Shown here one piece after another: positions 1-8,862 of a stretch of DNA of 64,000 nt. Origin of the DNA: Actinomycetota bacterium (GTDB lineage: Bacteria > Actinomycetota > Actinomycetes > Propionibacteriales > Propionibacteriaceae); the NCBI GenBank assembly GCA_020161755.1, contig JAIUOS010000004.1:124001-188000 (forward strand). Reading direction: 5' to 3'. How positions within the stretch are numbered: position 1 is the first letter of the stretch; the number at the start of each line of letters is the position of its first letter. Under the pieces are notes generated by a model. It was not told where the DNA came from, did not search any database, and saw nothing but the letters and a program-made list of their open reading frames with translations. Both the position numbers and the translations under genes were made by a program.

Positions 1-920
1 ACGGCCATGTGTTCGTCTCGTACGCTCCGACCGTTGGAATCAACAAAGACGGTGAGCAGTTGTTCATCGTCGACGAAATTACCGGCCAGCGGACCGACGT
101 GATCGACGACAAGCTGCTCGACGATGTCCGGAGCCTGAAGACAGGTGCCCCCACCGAAACGGCTCGGTGGGTCGAGGCCGACAGGTTCACAGATCGTCTG
201 ATGGCTGTACCCGCCTACTTCGACGCACGTCCCCTGGCTCACTTCGACGAACTCATGCAGCGTCGAGAGATGAACGGCTTCGGCTCGATGACCATCGGCG
301 AGCTTGTGGACGAGGGCTGGGTTAAGGCACTGCCCGGGCATGGCAGTCCCTCGGCCGACCTGCGACGCGGCGACATCCCCTACATCAAGGTTTCGGACAT
401 ACGGGCGGGGCAGATCAACATCAACCCTACGAACCGCGTCAGCCAGGTCGTCGCCGAGCGCTTCTGGAGGGGTGAGGACTCCGGTCTTCATGCGTGGGAT
501 CTGATCACTCCGATCCGCACCAGCAAGAACATCGGTGAGTTCGCGGTACTCATGCCTGGTCAGGAACGAATGGTGCTCACGAAGGAAGTCCTCATCCTTC
601 GTGCGACCGAGAATGCCCCGTTCGACACGTTCTACTTGCTCTGGGCGATGACTCTCAAGGCCGTGCGTCGGCAATGGGAGCGAGTCGTGTTCATGCAGAC
701 GAACCGCGAGGATGTGGGCGCGAGGTATCGCGAAATCATCATCCCGACCCCTCCCGACGAGAGCGTCGCGACGTCGTGGTCCGCGCCGTTCCGGGAGTTC
801 TATCGGGGCATGGACCGGCTTCGGGAGAACCTGGTGAGCTACTTGGAATCCGACGACAAGCACCACATCTTCATCTCGACTGCGGGCTTGGTCGCTGAGG
901 ATCCCGAGGTCGACGACTAG
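1..920 (+). CDS. Restriction-modification methylase/specificity protein, C-terminal part (truncated by window edge)
   Basis: The reading frame is open to the first base of the window, so the true start lies outside; the first GTG at 9 is internal. The visible ~304 residues begin with a stretch like the end of N6-adenine DNA methylases (FVSYAPTVGINKDG, approximately residues 2-17). A domain resembling the target-recognition part of type I HsdS or type IIG enzymes follows (GDIPYIKVSDI; LTKEVLILRATE; FDTFYLLWAM; YREIIIPTPP), with a short helical tail. In this family the methylase modifies adenines at sites chosen by the specificity domain. The catalytic NPPY/NPPF motif would be upstream and is not visible. 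The following genes are ordinary housekeeping genes, so this is probably the edge of a defence island. Confident as methylase/specificity type, less so on subtype. Confidence 0.7.
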   Translation, partial: GHVFVSYAPTVGINKDGEQLFIVDEITGQRTDVIDDKLLDDVRSLKTGAPTETARWVEADRFTDRLMAVPAYFDARPLAHFDELMQRREMNGFGSMTIGELVDEGWVKALPGHGSPSADLRRGDIPYIKVSDIRAGQININPTNRVSQVVAERFWRGEDSGLHAWDLITPIRTSKNIGEFAVLMPGQERMVLTKEVLILRATENAPFDTFYLLWAMTLKAVRRQWERVVFMQTNREDVGARYREIIIPTPPDESVATSWSAPFREFYRGMDRLRENLVSYLESDDKHHIFISTAGLVAEDPEVDD

Positions 921-1123
921 GGCCCCACGTCGGGGGTCCTCCTTGGTAGATCCTCTTCGCAGTGTGTGTGAATCGTCAGGCGGGCTTCCAGCAGGGTTGA
1001 GGGGCTCGGTTCGGAGTTCCGGTTCCAGCTCCTGAGTGTCCGGGGCCAGGACCAGCTGCTGCTCGCCCGCGCCACCGGCAACTACCGGCGGGGCAACGAG
1101 CGACGCGGCGGCTGAGCCGGGGC
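921..1123. other. Intergenic gap with possible gene remnant
   Basis: No full gene. A small hairpin (cccc..gggg) at about 922-936 directly follows the stop of the methylase gene and could be its terminator. On the + strand the frame 972-1115 is open (48 codons, no start codon with a ribosome site) and reads like a coding tail ending LLLARATGNYRRG. It may be the 3' scar of a deleted gene next to the restriction-modification gene, but I recognise no family. Confidence 0.25.
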
Positions 1124-1432
1124 CTACTTGTGCGTGAGGACCGGGACGGCACCGTTGAAGGTGATCGTCCAGCCCAGCCCGTGCAGCGCGATGTAGGTGA
1201 TCCCGACGAGCACGGCCAGCACGACGAAGGTGAACATCAGGTACGCGACCACCCGACCCAGCGGATGCGGCCGGACGACGGCGACCGTGCCGTCCGGGGC
1301 GACGTCGTGGCCGGTGCCCCACGAGAGCGCACGGAGCCCGAGGGCGAAGACGGCCGGCAGGCCCGCACCGAGGAGCATGCCGATCGCGAGGACGCGCCAG
1401 GAGCCGTCCAGAGCGGCGAGGAACTGTTCCAT
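1124..1432 (-). CDS. Small two-segment membrane protein coupled to the phosphate transporter
   Basis: This is a 102-residue protein of unknown function. Two hydrophobic segments are visible: about residues 12-35 (VLAIGMLLGAGLPAVFALGL) and about 62-90 (VVAYLMFTFVVLAVLVGITYI). A short charged linker between them carries HPLGR. Its start ATG overlaps the stop of the upstream phosphate transporter gene (ATGA at 1432), so the two are translationally coupled. The pairing suggests an accessory or stabilising subunit of the transporter, but that is inference from position only. The protein ends in VPVLTHK. Confidence 0.8.
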   Translation of the reverse strand: MEQFLAALDGSWRVLAIGMLLGAGLPAVFALGLRALSWGTGHDVAPDGTVAVVRPHPLGRVVAYLMFTFVVLAVLVGITYIALHGLGWTITFNGAVPVLTHK

Positions 1433-2670
1433 CAGCGCACCCCTCCCGACACCGGCACGTCGACCTCGGTGTCGTCCTTCGAATCGCTCCACTCGTCGTT
1501 GACGTTGTGGTGGCTGATCGGGTCGCGCTTGGAGTGCCAGCGCATGTAGATCGCCGCGGCGCACATGATGCCGAACACGACGAACGCGCCGGTCGAGCCG
1601 CCGATCGCGTGGCCGAGCCACCACAGGGCGGCGGCGACCAGTCCGGCCAACGGCAGCGTGGTCAGCCAGGCCAGGCCCATCCGTCCGGCCACGCCCCAGC
1701 GCACGGTCGCGCCCTTGCGGCCCAGGCCCGACCCGATGATCGACCCGGTGCACACGTGCGTGGTGGACAGCGCGAAGCCCAGCTGGCTGGACGTCAGGAT
1801 CACCGCAGCGGATGCGCTCTCGGCGGCCATGCCCTGCGGCGAGGAGATCTCGACCAGACCCTTGCCCATCGTCCGGATGATGCGCCAGCCGCCGATGTAG
1901 GTGCCGGAGCCGATCGCGACCGCGCAGGCGATCTTGACCCACAGCGGGATCTCGGCGGTGTCGGTCCACCAGCCCGAAGCGATCAGGGCCAGGGTGATCA
2001 CGCCCATCGTCTTCTGGGCGTCGTTGGTGCCGTGCGACAGCGAGAGCAGGGACGCGGTGCCGATCTGGCCCCAGCGGAAGCCGCTCTCCTGGTAGCGGGC
2101 GGCGACCTTGCGGGTGATCCAGAAGACCAGCCGGGTGCCGACCATCGCGACGAGGATGGCGATCGCGGGGGACATGAGCGCCGGCAGGACGACCTTGCCG
2201 ACCACGCCGTCGAGCTTGTAGCCCTCGCCGACCCACTTCACGCCGCCCCAGCCCATGCTGGCGACGGTGGCGCCGATCAGGCCGCCGAACAGGGCGTGGG
2301 ACGAACTGGAGGGCAGGCCCCACAGCCAGGTGAGGATGTTCCAGATGATCGCGCCGGCCAGACCGGCCATGAGGATCAGCAGCAGACCGTGGCCGCCGTC
2401 GGCCATCAGCTCCGCGCGGGGGGAGCCGTCCGTGTTCTGGATGCGGATCACCGCGTTGGTGACGGTGATCGCAACCTCGACCGACAAGAAGGCGCCGACG
2501 AGGTTGAGGATTGCGGAGAGGGTTACGGCCGCCTTGGGGGTCAACGCCTTCGTGGCGATCGAGGTGGCCATCGCGTTTGCGGTGTCATGGAACCCGTTTG
2601 TGAAATCGAAGGCCAACGCCGTGACAACGACGAGGGCCAGGAGTATGAACTCAGGGGTCACGTCGTTCAT
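1432..2670 (-). CDS. pit: Low-affinity inorganic phosphate transporter, PiT family
   Basis: Metal-phosphate:H+ symporter of the inner membrane, 412 residues, within the usual PiT length. The N-terminal half has the family signature around residues 18-35 (FDFTNGFHDTANAMAT). The duplicated second signature appears as SLSHGTNDAQKTMG in the C-terminal half, and about ten hydrophobic segments are present. I chose the ATG at 2668-2670 because the family signature begins soon after it. The next gene downstream overlaps its stop by four bases. No DUF47/PhoU-like regulator, the common partner of PiT proteins, is present here. It ends with a charged tail that lies in the cytoplasm in this family. Confidence 0.95.
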   Translation of the reverse strand: MNDVTPEFILLALVVVTALAFDFTNGFHDTANAMATSIATKALTPKAAVTLSAILNLVGAFLSVEVAITVTNAVIRIQNTDGSPRAELMADGGHGLLLILMAGLAGAIIWNILTWLWGLPSSSSHALFGGLIGATVASMGWGGVKWVGEGYKLDGVVGKVVLPALMSPAIAILVAMVGTRLVFWITRKVAARYQESGFRWGQIGTASLLSLSHGTNDAQKTMGVITLALIASGWWTDTAEIPLWVKIACAVAIGSGTYIGGWRIIRTMGKGLVEISSPQGMAAESASAAVILTSSQLGFALSTTHVCTGSIIGSGLGRKGATVRWGVAGRMGLAWLTTLPLAGLVAAALWWLGHAIGGSTGAFVVFGIMCAAAIYMRWHSKRDPISHHNVNDEWSDSKDDTEVDVPVSGGVR

Positions 2671-2815
2671 GGTACGGGTAAGTTCCGCAGATGTGGAACG
2701 CGGCCGAACGCGGGCGGGAATCCGTCTCACGGGGACACCGGTGAGCCGGCCGCGTGGTACAACCCGGCGCCGGTACACGTCCGCGGGCCGGTCGGGGCGC
2801 TGTCCGCGCACCGCA

Positions 2816-2829
2816 TAGGATGACCCTTC
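2816..2829 (+). promoter_or_regulatory. Leaderless promoter of metG
   Basis: The -10 hexamer TAGGAT (2816-2821) ends 8 bases before the GTG start at 2830. No Shine-Dalgarno sequence is present, so the transcript probably begins at or next to the start codon. Confidence 0.55.
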
Positions 2830-4614
2830 GTGAGTTCCCGCATCCTTGCCGCTGTCGCCTGGCCCTACGCCAACGGGCCCCGACACATCGGTCACGTCTC
2901 CGGTTTCGGAGTGCCCTCCGACGTGTTCGCCCGCTACCAGCGAATGGCCGGCAACGACGTGCTGATGGTGTCCGGCACCGATGAGCACGGCACCGCCATC
3001 CAGGTGCAGGCCGACAAGGAGGGCCTCACCCCGCAGCAGACGGCCGACAAGTACCACCGGGTGATCGCGGAGGACCTCCAGGCGCTCGGCTGCTCCTACG
3101 ACCTCTACACCCGCACCACCACCCAGAACCACAAGGTGGTCGTGCAGGAGCTGTTCCGCACCCTCCACGACAACGGCTACGTGGTCGCCCGCATCCTGGC
3201 CGGCGCGATCTCCCCGTCCACCGGGCGGACGCTGCCCGACCGCTACATCGAGGGCACCTGTCCGCACTGCGGCTACGACGGTGCGCGGGGCGACCAGTGC
3301 GACAACTGCGGCCGCCAGCTCGACCCGATCGACCTGGTGAACCCGCGTTCGAAGATCAACGGCGAGGTGCCGGAGTTCATCGAGACCGAGCACTTCTTCC
3401 TCGACCTGCCCGCGCTGGCCGGGGCGCTGGGCGAGTGGCTGGCGACACGCGCCGACTGGCGTCCGAACGTCATGAAGTTCAGCCTGAACCTGCTGAAGGA
3501 GTTGCGTCCGCGGGCCATCACCCGCGACCTCGACTGGGGCGTCCCGATCCCGCTGGAGGGCTGGGAGGACGCCGCGATGAAGCGCATCTACGTCTGGTTC
3601 GACGCGGTCATCGGGTACCTGTCGGCCGCGGTGGAATGGGCGCACCGCTCGGGCGATCCGGACGCGTGGAAGCTGTGGTGGCAGGCCGCGGACGCGCGCT
3701 CGTACTACTTCATGGGCAAGGACAACATCACATTCCACTCGGTGATCTGGCCGGCGATCCTGCTCGGCGCGAACGGCCAGGGGGAGGCGGGCGGACGCGG
3801 CTCCGCGTACTCGCCGCTGAACCTGCCCACCGAGGTGGTGTCCTCGGAGTACCTGACGATGTCGGGCTCGAAGCTGGCGTCCTCGCGCGGCCACGTGATC
3901 TACGTCCGCGACTTCCTGGCCACGTTCGGCCCCGACCCGCTGCGCTACTTCATCGCGGTGGCCGGCCCCGAGAACCAGGACACCGACTTCACCTGGGACG
4001 AGTTCGTGCGCCGCAACAACTTCGAGCTGGCGAACGAGTGGGGGAACCTGGTCAACCGGTCGATCTCGATGGCGCACAAGAACGTCGGCGCGATCCCGGC
4101 GGCCGGCGAGCTGACCGATGCCGATCGCGAGCTGCTGGCGGCGTCGAAGGCCGCGTTCGACGTCGTCGGCGACCTGTGGGGCCGCTGCAAGTTCAAGCAG
4201 GCCACGGCCGAGGCGATGCGGGTCGTCGGGCTCGCGAACAAGTACATCTCCGAGACCGAGCCGTGGAAGCTGAAGGACGACCCGGCCCGTCGCGACACGG
4301 TGCTGCACGTGGCCCTGCAGGTGGTGCAGGACTGCAACACGCTGCTCACGCCGCTGCTGCCGCACGCCGCGCAGAAGGTGTTCGAGGCGCTCGGCGGCGA
4401 GGGCGTCTGGGCCGCGCAGCCCCAACTCCGGATGGTCTCCGAGGACGGCGGCCCGGAGTACCCGGTGCTCCAGGGCGACTACGTGAACCAGCAGGCCACC
4501 TGGGAGTCGCGGCCGCTTGCCGTCGGCCGTCCGCTGAACAAGCCGACCCCGCTGTTCACCAAGCTCGACGAATCCCTCGGCGAGACCGGCCCCGAGTGGG
4601 CCCCGATCGCCTGA
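2830..4614 (+). CDS. metG: Methionyl-tRNA synthetase
   Basis: Charges tRNA-Met with methionine in the cytoplasm; 594 residues, class I Rossmann fold. The HIGH motif is HIGH at about residues 18-21 ([10 protein letters not shown]). A four-cysteine zinc knuckle lies near residues 142-160 (CPHC, then CDNC). The KMSKS loop is in the actinobacterial variant form SGSKLASSR in place of KMSKSR. The WYVW-type and anticodon-binding helical domains follow, with [12 protein letters not shown] and [12 protein letters not shown]. The protein stops soon after the anticodon-binding domain, so there is no C-terminal tRNA-binding (EMAP-like) domain. The GTG start is backed by a leaderless -10 box. A 50-bp palindrome begins 17 bases after its stop. 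Confidence 0.97.
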   Translation: MSSRILAAVAWPYANGPRHIGHVSGFGVPSDVFARYQRMAGNDVLMVSGTDEHGTAIQVQADKEGLTPQQTADKYHRVIAEDLQALGCSYDLYTRTTTQNHKVVVQELFRTLHDNGYVVARILAGAISPSTGRTLPDRYIEGTCPHCGYDGARGDQCDNCGRQLDPIDLVNPRSKINGEVPEFIETEHFFLDLPALAGALGEWLATRADWRPNVMKFSLNLLKELRPRAITRDLDWGVPIPLEGWEDAAMKRIYVWFDAVIGYLSAAVEWAHRSGDPDAWKLWWQAADARSYYFMGKDNITFHSVIWPAILLGANGQGEAGGRGSAYSPLNLPTEVVSSEYLTMSGSKLASSRGHVIYVRDFLATFGPDPLRYFIAVAGPENQDTDFTWDEFVRRNNFELANEWGNLVNRSISMAHKNVGAIPAAGELTDADRELLAASKAAFDVVGDLWGRCKFKQATAEAMRVVGLANKYISETEPWKLKDDPARRDTVLHVALQVVQDCNTLLTPLLPHAAQKVFEALGGEGVWAAQPQLRMVSEDGGPEYPVLQGDYVNQQATWESRPLAVGRPLNKPTPLFTKLDESLGETGPEWAPIA

Positions 4615-4631
4615 CCGGTTCCCCGACCCTT

Positions 4632-4681
4632 CGCAAAGTGGACCCAAATCGTCGATGACGGCGGTTTCAGTCCACTTTGCG
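4632..4681. repeat. Palindromic element, family A copy 1
   Basis: 50-bp inverted repeat: arms cgcaaagtgga (4632-4642) and tccactttgcg (4671-4681) around an inner imperfect palindrome centred on gtcgatgac. A second copy at 5725-5774 matches at 45 of 50 positions in the same orientation. The two copies bracket the AbiEi/DUF559-type gene. It could also act as a bidirectional terminator between metG and the convergent gene. Confidence 0.9.
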
Positions 4682-4692
4682 GCAACTTCGGC

Positions 4693-5655
4693 TCAGAACC
4701 CGACTGCCCAACGACCTCGGCAGTGCGGGCATGGCTGGAAGTCGCCGACCCAGCCATGGTCGCGGAGCACGGACGCGACCTGCGCGGCGACCTCACAGGC
4801 CTGCGCACGGACGTCGGCGCTGCCATAACGCAGGGTGGTCCATCGGCGCTGGGCATGGGCGTTGTCGCGATGGAGATCGCGGAATGCGGCGTCGAACCCG
4901 ATGTGCCCGGCCTTCCCGTCGAGCTCCACCAGGAGCCCGTACTCGTCGTACACGACGTCGGATCGCGAGCCGGAACTGACCGAGCGTTGGCGGCGGGCCG
5001 CGGGCAGTCCGTGGGCGCGTTCGACGTCGCGGCGGTAGACGAATTCGAGCGCGCTCTCGATGCCGTCCAGGTCATCAAGCAGCGCAACCAGGAGCTTCCG
5101 GTTGCGAACGCGTGCCCGCTGGCCGATCGCGGTTCGCAGGGCTTTCAGTGTGACGAGGTGAAGGCGCACGGCCTCGGAGATCAGGCTGACCGCCGCCTCG
5201 GTGGGCAGCCGCTCGGCGACATCGATGACGGCGTCGTCGGCCCGGATGCGAGGGAGCATCCCGCGGCGGCGGTCCAGCCTGCCGATCTTGTCGCGGCGCA
5301 TGGCGACGCCAGCTCCGGATCGGGGTCGACGATCGGGTGGCACCCAGAGGACGATCCGGTCGACGTGCCGGTCGAGCCCGTAGAGACGCAAGGCCGCTTC
5401 GCCTCCGATGGCGCAGGGTTCGCCGGCCCGCAGGCTCGCCGCCCAGATCGCCTTCTCGACGGGGTCCGTGCCCGGTAGCAGGTCGTAGACGCCGTGGCTC
5501 AGCCGCTGCCAGTGTTCCTGACGGACGAGTCGTCGCAGGGACTCATTGGTGAGGCCCAGGATCAGCGCCTGCTCCGCGCTGACCAGACCGGACTGGGCGC
5601 GGGCGAGCCGCCGGAGTGATTCGTCGGGGTCGCGCCGCTTGTGCATGAGCGGCAT
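4693..5655 (-). CDS. Solitary AbiEi-like winged-helix / DUF559 (VSR-type) nuclease-fold protein
   Basis: 320 residues. The N-terminal ~60 residues (LARAQSGLVSAEQAL; LRRLVRQEHWQRLSHGVYDL) look like the AbiEi_4 winged-helix antitoxin domain. A middle part resembles the AbiEi C-terminal region. The C-terminal ~100 residues carry a PD-(D/E)XK-like core, RSDVVYDEYGLLVELDGK, then H and RDLHRDN, as in DUF559/VSR-type proteins. A CPHC motif near the end is followed by RGRW. Such proteins are common single genes in actinomycetes and no AbiEii toxin partner is next to it, so its role (nucleic acid cleavage or regulation) is unknown. The gene sits alone between two near-identical 50-bp palindromes, which suggests acquisition as a unit. 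Confidence 0.8.
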   Translation of the reverse strand: MPLMHKRRDPDESLRRLARAQSGLVSAEQALILGLTNESLRRLVRQEHWQRLSHGVYDLLPGTDPVEKAIWAASLRAGEPCAIGGEAALRLYGLDRHVDRIVLWVPPDRRPRSGAGVAMRRDKIGRLDRRRGMLPRIRADDAVIDVAERLPTEAAVSLISEAVRLHLVTLKALRTAIGQRARVRNRKLLVALLDDLDGIESALEFVYRRDVERAHGLPAARRQRSVSSGSRSDVVYDEYGLLVELDGKAGHIGFDAAFRDLHRDNAHAQRRWTTLRYGSADVRAQACEVAAQVASVLRDHGWVGDFQPCPHCRGRWAVGF

Positions 5656-5724
5656 CCTGCGCCTGTCCCCTGGCTCGACAACAGGGGTGCAGGATCAAGT
5701 TGTGGACAACTTCCGCCACAAGTT

Positions 5725-5774
5725 CGCAAGGTGGACTCAAACCGTCGATGACGACGGTTTCGGTCCACTTTGCG
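5725..5774. repeat. Palindromic element, family A copy 2
   Basis: Arms cgcaaggtgga and tccactttgcg surround aaccgtcg-atga-cgacggtt. This is the same element as 4632-4681 with five substitutions. It overlaps the 3' end of the kinase gene: the kinase stop codon (5737-5739) and its last ~12 codons lie inside the element. The element therefore supplies the protein's C-terminus. Confidence 0.9.
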
Positions 5775-6363
5775 AGGGGTCGGAGCCGAGTTGCGAGAGG
5801 GCGGCGCGCATCGAGAGGGGAGTGAAGCCGGCGGCGAGGGCCTTGCGCTTCAGGGAGCCCTGCGCGCGCCACAGGGCGACGCCGCGGCGCACCAGGAGCA
5901 GGGGCGGCTTGCGTTTCTTGGCGAGGTCACGCCGCAGGCGCAGCCAGAACACCAGGACGGCCGGACGGTCGAGGTAGATCGGCTCGACGGCCAGCCCGGC
6001 CGCGCGGCAGGTGGCCAGGAACTCGATCGCGAAGATGCCCTCGGCGGTCAGGCAGCCGGCCCCGTCCAGCCGCACCTCGTGGCTGCCGGTGCGGCGGCTC
6101 TCCGAGATCGAGTACGTCGGCACCACGGCCGCACCGTTCGCGAGCAGCTCCTTGAGCGCCGCCACCGCCGCCTCGGCGTCCCACGACCGCGGGTCGTCCC
6201 AGTCGGTGATGCCGAGCGTCTGCGGCATGCCCGGGTGGTCGGCGTCGTGGTAGAAGTCGTCCAGCCGCAACGACGGACACCCGGACGCGTGCGCGAGCCG
6301 CGACTTCCCGCTCCCGGACGGTCCCGCGATCAGCACCAGCCGGGGCGTCCCCCCGATCACCAC
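5737..6363 (-). CDS. P-loop uridine kinase-like protein
   Basis: 208 residues, close to the size of uridine kinases. Walker A is GPSGSGKS (residues 14-21) and the substrate-side motif LDDFYHD is near residues 34-40, as in nucleoside or sugar kinases of this fold. A basic stretch, RRDLAKKRKPP, follows in the lid region. The start (GTG at 6361-6363, or GTG at 6358-6360) lies 8 bases after the phosphohexomutase stop. It is the third gene of an operon PNP - phosphohexomutase - kinase, which suggests nucleoside or pentose salvage, but the substrate is not proven. The last ~12 residues (SGPKPSSSTV) are encoded by the palindrome at 5725-5774, so the native C-terminus has been replaced. Confidence 0.8.
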   Translation of the reverse strand: MVIGGTPRLVLIAGPSGSGKSRLAHASGCPSLRLDDFYHDADHPGMPQTLGITDWDDPRSWDAEAAVAALKELLANGAAVVPTYSISESRRTGSHEVRLDGAGCLTAEGIFAIEFLATCRAAGLAVEPIYLDRPAVLVFWLRLRRDLAKKRKPPLLLVRRGVALWRAQGSLKRKALAAGFTPLSMRAALSQLGSDPSQSGPKPSSSTV

Positions 6364-6370
6364 CGACCGC

Positions 6371-8017
6371 TCACAGGCCGAGGGCCCGCGCCATGTCGGC
6401 CCGGGCCGCGGCCATCCGCTCCCCGGCCGCCGCCCGCGCGCCGGCCAGGTCGTCGGTCGCCGGCAGCTGCACCTGCAGGTAGCACTTCAGCTTCGGCTCG
6501 GTGCCCGAGGGTCGCACCACGACCCGCACCGAATCGCCGGCGAACAGCATCCCGTCGGTCGGCGGCAGGTCGGCGCTGCCCAGCGCCAGGTCGGTCGCGG
6601 CCACCGGTTCGCCGGCCAGCGTGGACGGCGGCGCCGTCCGCACCCGCGCCATCGCGTCGCTGATCAGGCTCAGGTCGGACACCCGGAACGACAGTTGCGA
6701 GGTCAGGTGCAGCCCGTAGGTGCGGGCGATCTCGTCGAGCCGGTCGGCGATCGTCAGCCCCTGCGCGCGCAGCTCGGCGGCCAGGGTCAGCACGCGCACC
6801 AGCGTGGTGATGCCGTCCTTGTCCGGCACCGCGGACGCGTCCGTGCAGTAGCCGATCGCCTCCTCGTAGCCGAACGCCAGCCCCGGCACTCGGCCGATCC
6901 ACTTGAACCCGGTCAGGGTGGTGGCGAACGGCTGGCCGTGCGCGGCGGCCATCGCCCCGAGCAGCGTCGACGAGACCACCGAGCAGGCGTAGGTGCCGGC
7001 GACGCCGCGGCGCAGCAGGTCATCGGCCAGCAGCGTGCCGAGCTCATCGCCGGTCAGCATCCGCCACGCGCCGCCGATGACCGCGGCGACCGCGCAGCGG
7101 TCCGCGTCCGGGTCGTTGGCGATCGCGACGTCCGCGCCGACCTGCCGGGCCAGTGCCAGCGCCAGGTCGATCGCGCCGGGCTCCTCCGGGTTGGGGAACG
7201 GCACGGTCGGGAACGCCGGGTCGGGCTCGTTCTGCTCGGCCACCCGGTGCGGCTCGCCGAAGCCCGTGGCCGCCACCACCTGGTCGACGATCGCCGCGCC
7301 GACGCCGTGCATGGCGGTGTACACCCAGGTCAGCTCACGCGGCGCCGCCTCGGGCACCAGGGACGCGGCCCGCGCCACGTACGCGGCCACCAGCTCGTCC
7401 CCGACCAGCGGGAAGTCGTCGCTGCGCGCGATGTCGGCCAGCGGACGGGACGCCGCCTCCGCGATCCGTGCGGCGATCAGGGCGTCCGACGGCGGCACGA
7501 TCTGCGAACCGTCGCCCAGGTAGACCTTGTAGCCGTTGTCCTGCGGCGGGTTGTGGGACGCGGTCACCACCACGCCCGCCACGCACTCGAAGTGGCCGAT
7601 GCCGAACGCCACCACCGGCGTGGGCAACGGACGCGAGCACAACAACGGCAGCAGGCCGGCGCCGGCGAGGATCTCGGCGGTGTCGTTGGCGAACACGTCG
7701 GAGTTGTAGCGGGCGTCGAACCCGACCACGACCCGTCCGCCCTCCAGCCCGAGGTCGAGCAGGTGCTGGGCGAGCCCGGCGGCGGCCTGGCTGACCACCA
7801 CCCGGTTCATCCGGGCCGGCCCGGGGCCGAGCGGCCCGCGCAGGCCGGCGGTGCCGAAGGAGAGCGGGCCGGCGAAGGCGTCGGCGAGTTCGGCCGCGGC
7901 GGCCTCGTCGCCGCCGTCGGCGCGGGCCAGCAGGTCGTCGAGGGCGGCGACGGTGGCCACGTCCGGGTCCTGGTCACGCCAGGCGGTCACCTGCTGGCGG
8001 AGGTCGTCGGCGATCAT
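6371..8017 (-). CDS. pmmB: Phosphohexomutase (phosphoglucomutase/phosphomannomutase)
   Basis: 548 residues, alpha-D-phosphohexomutase family. It interconverts hexose (or pentose) 1- and 6-phosphates through a phosphoserine. Visible motifs in order: start of domain 1, LSFGTAGLRGPLGPGPARMN; the phosphoserine loop TASHNPPQDNGYK; the metal site NDPDADR; the sugar loop GYEEAIGYC; and the phosphate-binding RPSGTEPKLKCY near the C-terminus. The ATG at 8015-8017 lies 2 bases after the stop of the PNP gene, so they form one operon. The same PNP-mutase pairing exists in M. tuberculosis (deoD-pmmB), where a phosphopentomutase role in nucleoside salvage is plausible. Confidence 0.93.
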   Translation of the reverse strand: MIADDLRQQVTAWRDQDPDVATVAALDDLLARADGGDEAAAAELADAFAGPLSFGTAGLRGPLGPGPARMNRVVVSQAAAGLAQHLLDLGLEGGRVVVGFDARYNSDVFANDTAEILAGAGLLPLLCSRPLPTPVVAFGIGHFECVAGVVVTASHNPPQDNGYKVYLGDGSQIVPPSDALIAARIAEAASRPLADIARSDDFPLVGDELVAAYVARAASLVPEAAPRELTWVYTAMHGVGAAIVDQVVAATGFGEPHRVAEQNEPDPAFPTVPFPNPEEPGAIDLALALARQVGADVAIANDPDADRCAVAAVIGGAWRMLTGDELGTLLADDLLRRGVAGTYACSVVSSTLLGAMAAAHGQPFATTLTGFKWIGRVPGLAFGYEEAIGYCTDASAVPDKDGITTLVRVLTLAAELRAQGLTIADRLDEIARTYGLHLTSQLSFRVSDLSLISDAMARVRTAPPSTLAGEPVAATDLALGSADLPPTDGMLFAGDSVRVVVRPSGTEPKLKCYLQVQLPATDDLAGARAAAGERMAAARADMARALGL

Positions 8018-8019
8018 GG

Positions 8020-8826
8020 TTACAACCGATCCAAGAGGCCGGCCAGCAGTTCGCGCAGCCGCGGCTCGGCGGCCTGCCCGGCGGCGATCACCTCGGCGTG
8101 GTGCAGCGGGGTGGGGGAGATCCCGGCGCCCGGGTTCGTCACCAGCGAGATGCCGAGCACCTCCAGCCCGGCCTCCCGCGCGGCGATGGTCTCCAGCGTG
8201 GTGGACATGCCGACCAGGTCGCCGCCGAGGATCCCGGCCATCCGCACCTCGGCCGGGGTCTCGTACTGCGGGCCGCTGAACTGGACGTAGACGCCCTCGG
8301 CCAGGGTCGGGTCGACCTCGTGCGCGAGCGCGCGCAGCCGCTGGCTGTAGGCCTCGGTGAGGTCGATGAACGTGGCGCCGACCAGCGGGGTGGCGCCGGT
8401 CAGGTTGATGTGGTCGCGGATCAGCACCGGCGTGCCGGGTGCCCATTCCAGGTGCAGCCCGCCGCACCCGTTGGTGAGCACGATCGTCCTCGCGCCGGCG
8501 GCGGCCGCGGTACGGACGCCGTGGACGACCGCCGCGACGCCGCGTCCCTCGTAGTAGTGGGTGCGGCCGGTGAACAGCGCGGCCACCTTGCCGGCGGACG
8601 TGCGCACCAGCTTCAGCGCTCCCCCGTGGCCGGCGACGACCGGCTTGGCGAAACCGGGGAGCTCCTCCAGCAGGCACTCGCCGATCGGTTCGCCGAGGCC
8701 GGCGGCGGCGCCGGACCAGCCCGATCCGAGCACCAGCGCGAGGTCGATGGAACCGACGCCGAAGCGTTCGGTGAGGGACGCGGCAGCCTCGGCGGCGAGG
8801 GCCTGGGGATCGGTCTGTGGAGTCAC
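8020..8826 (-). CDS. punA: Purine nucleoside phosphorylase (class II, trimeric)
   Basis: 268 residues. Phosphorolyses purine nucleosides to the base and (deoxy)ribose 1-phosphate. Family motifs: LVLGSGWSG (phosphate site), VAGHGG, the HYYEG loop, LTNGCGGL, the base-binding FSGPQYETPAEVR and LVGMST, and NPGAGISPTPLHHAEV near the C-terminus. It is the first gene of the operon with the phosphohexomutase and the uridine kinase-like gene. The ribose 1-phosphate it makes could be passed to the mutase. The GTG start at 8824-8826 has no Shine-Dalgarno but a clear -10 box six bases away. Confidence 0.95.
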   Translation of the reverse strand: MTPQTDPQALAAEAAASLTERFGVGSIDLALVLGSGWSGAAAGLGEPIGECLLEELPGFAKPVVAGHGGALKLVRTSAGKVAALFTGRTHYYEGRGVAAVVHGVRTAAAAGARTIVLTNGCGGLHLEWAPGTPVLIRDHINLTGATPLVGATFIDLTEAYSQRLRALAHEVDPTLAEGVYVQFSGPQYETPAEVRMAGILGGDLVGMSTTLETIAAREAGLEVLGISLVTNPGAGISPTPLHHAEVIAAGQAAEPRLRELLAGLLDRL

Positions 8827-8832
8827 CCGATG

Positions 8833-8862
8833 ACTATAACGACGGCGTCTGGTCGCGGTCAG
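8833..8862 (-). promoter_or_regulatory. Leaderless promoter of the PNP operon
   Basis: On the minus strand, -10 TATAGT (8838-8833) ends six bases before the GTG start. A CTGACC hexamer lies 18 bases further up (8862-8857) as a candidate -35. Confidence 0.6.

Noticed and set aside
4632-5774. Insertion sequence or composite transposon
   Set aside because: No transposase or terminal repeats of an IS type are present and no target duplication could be recognised. It is described instead as a palindrome-flanked gene.
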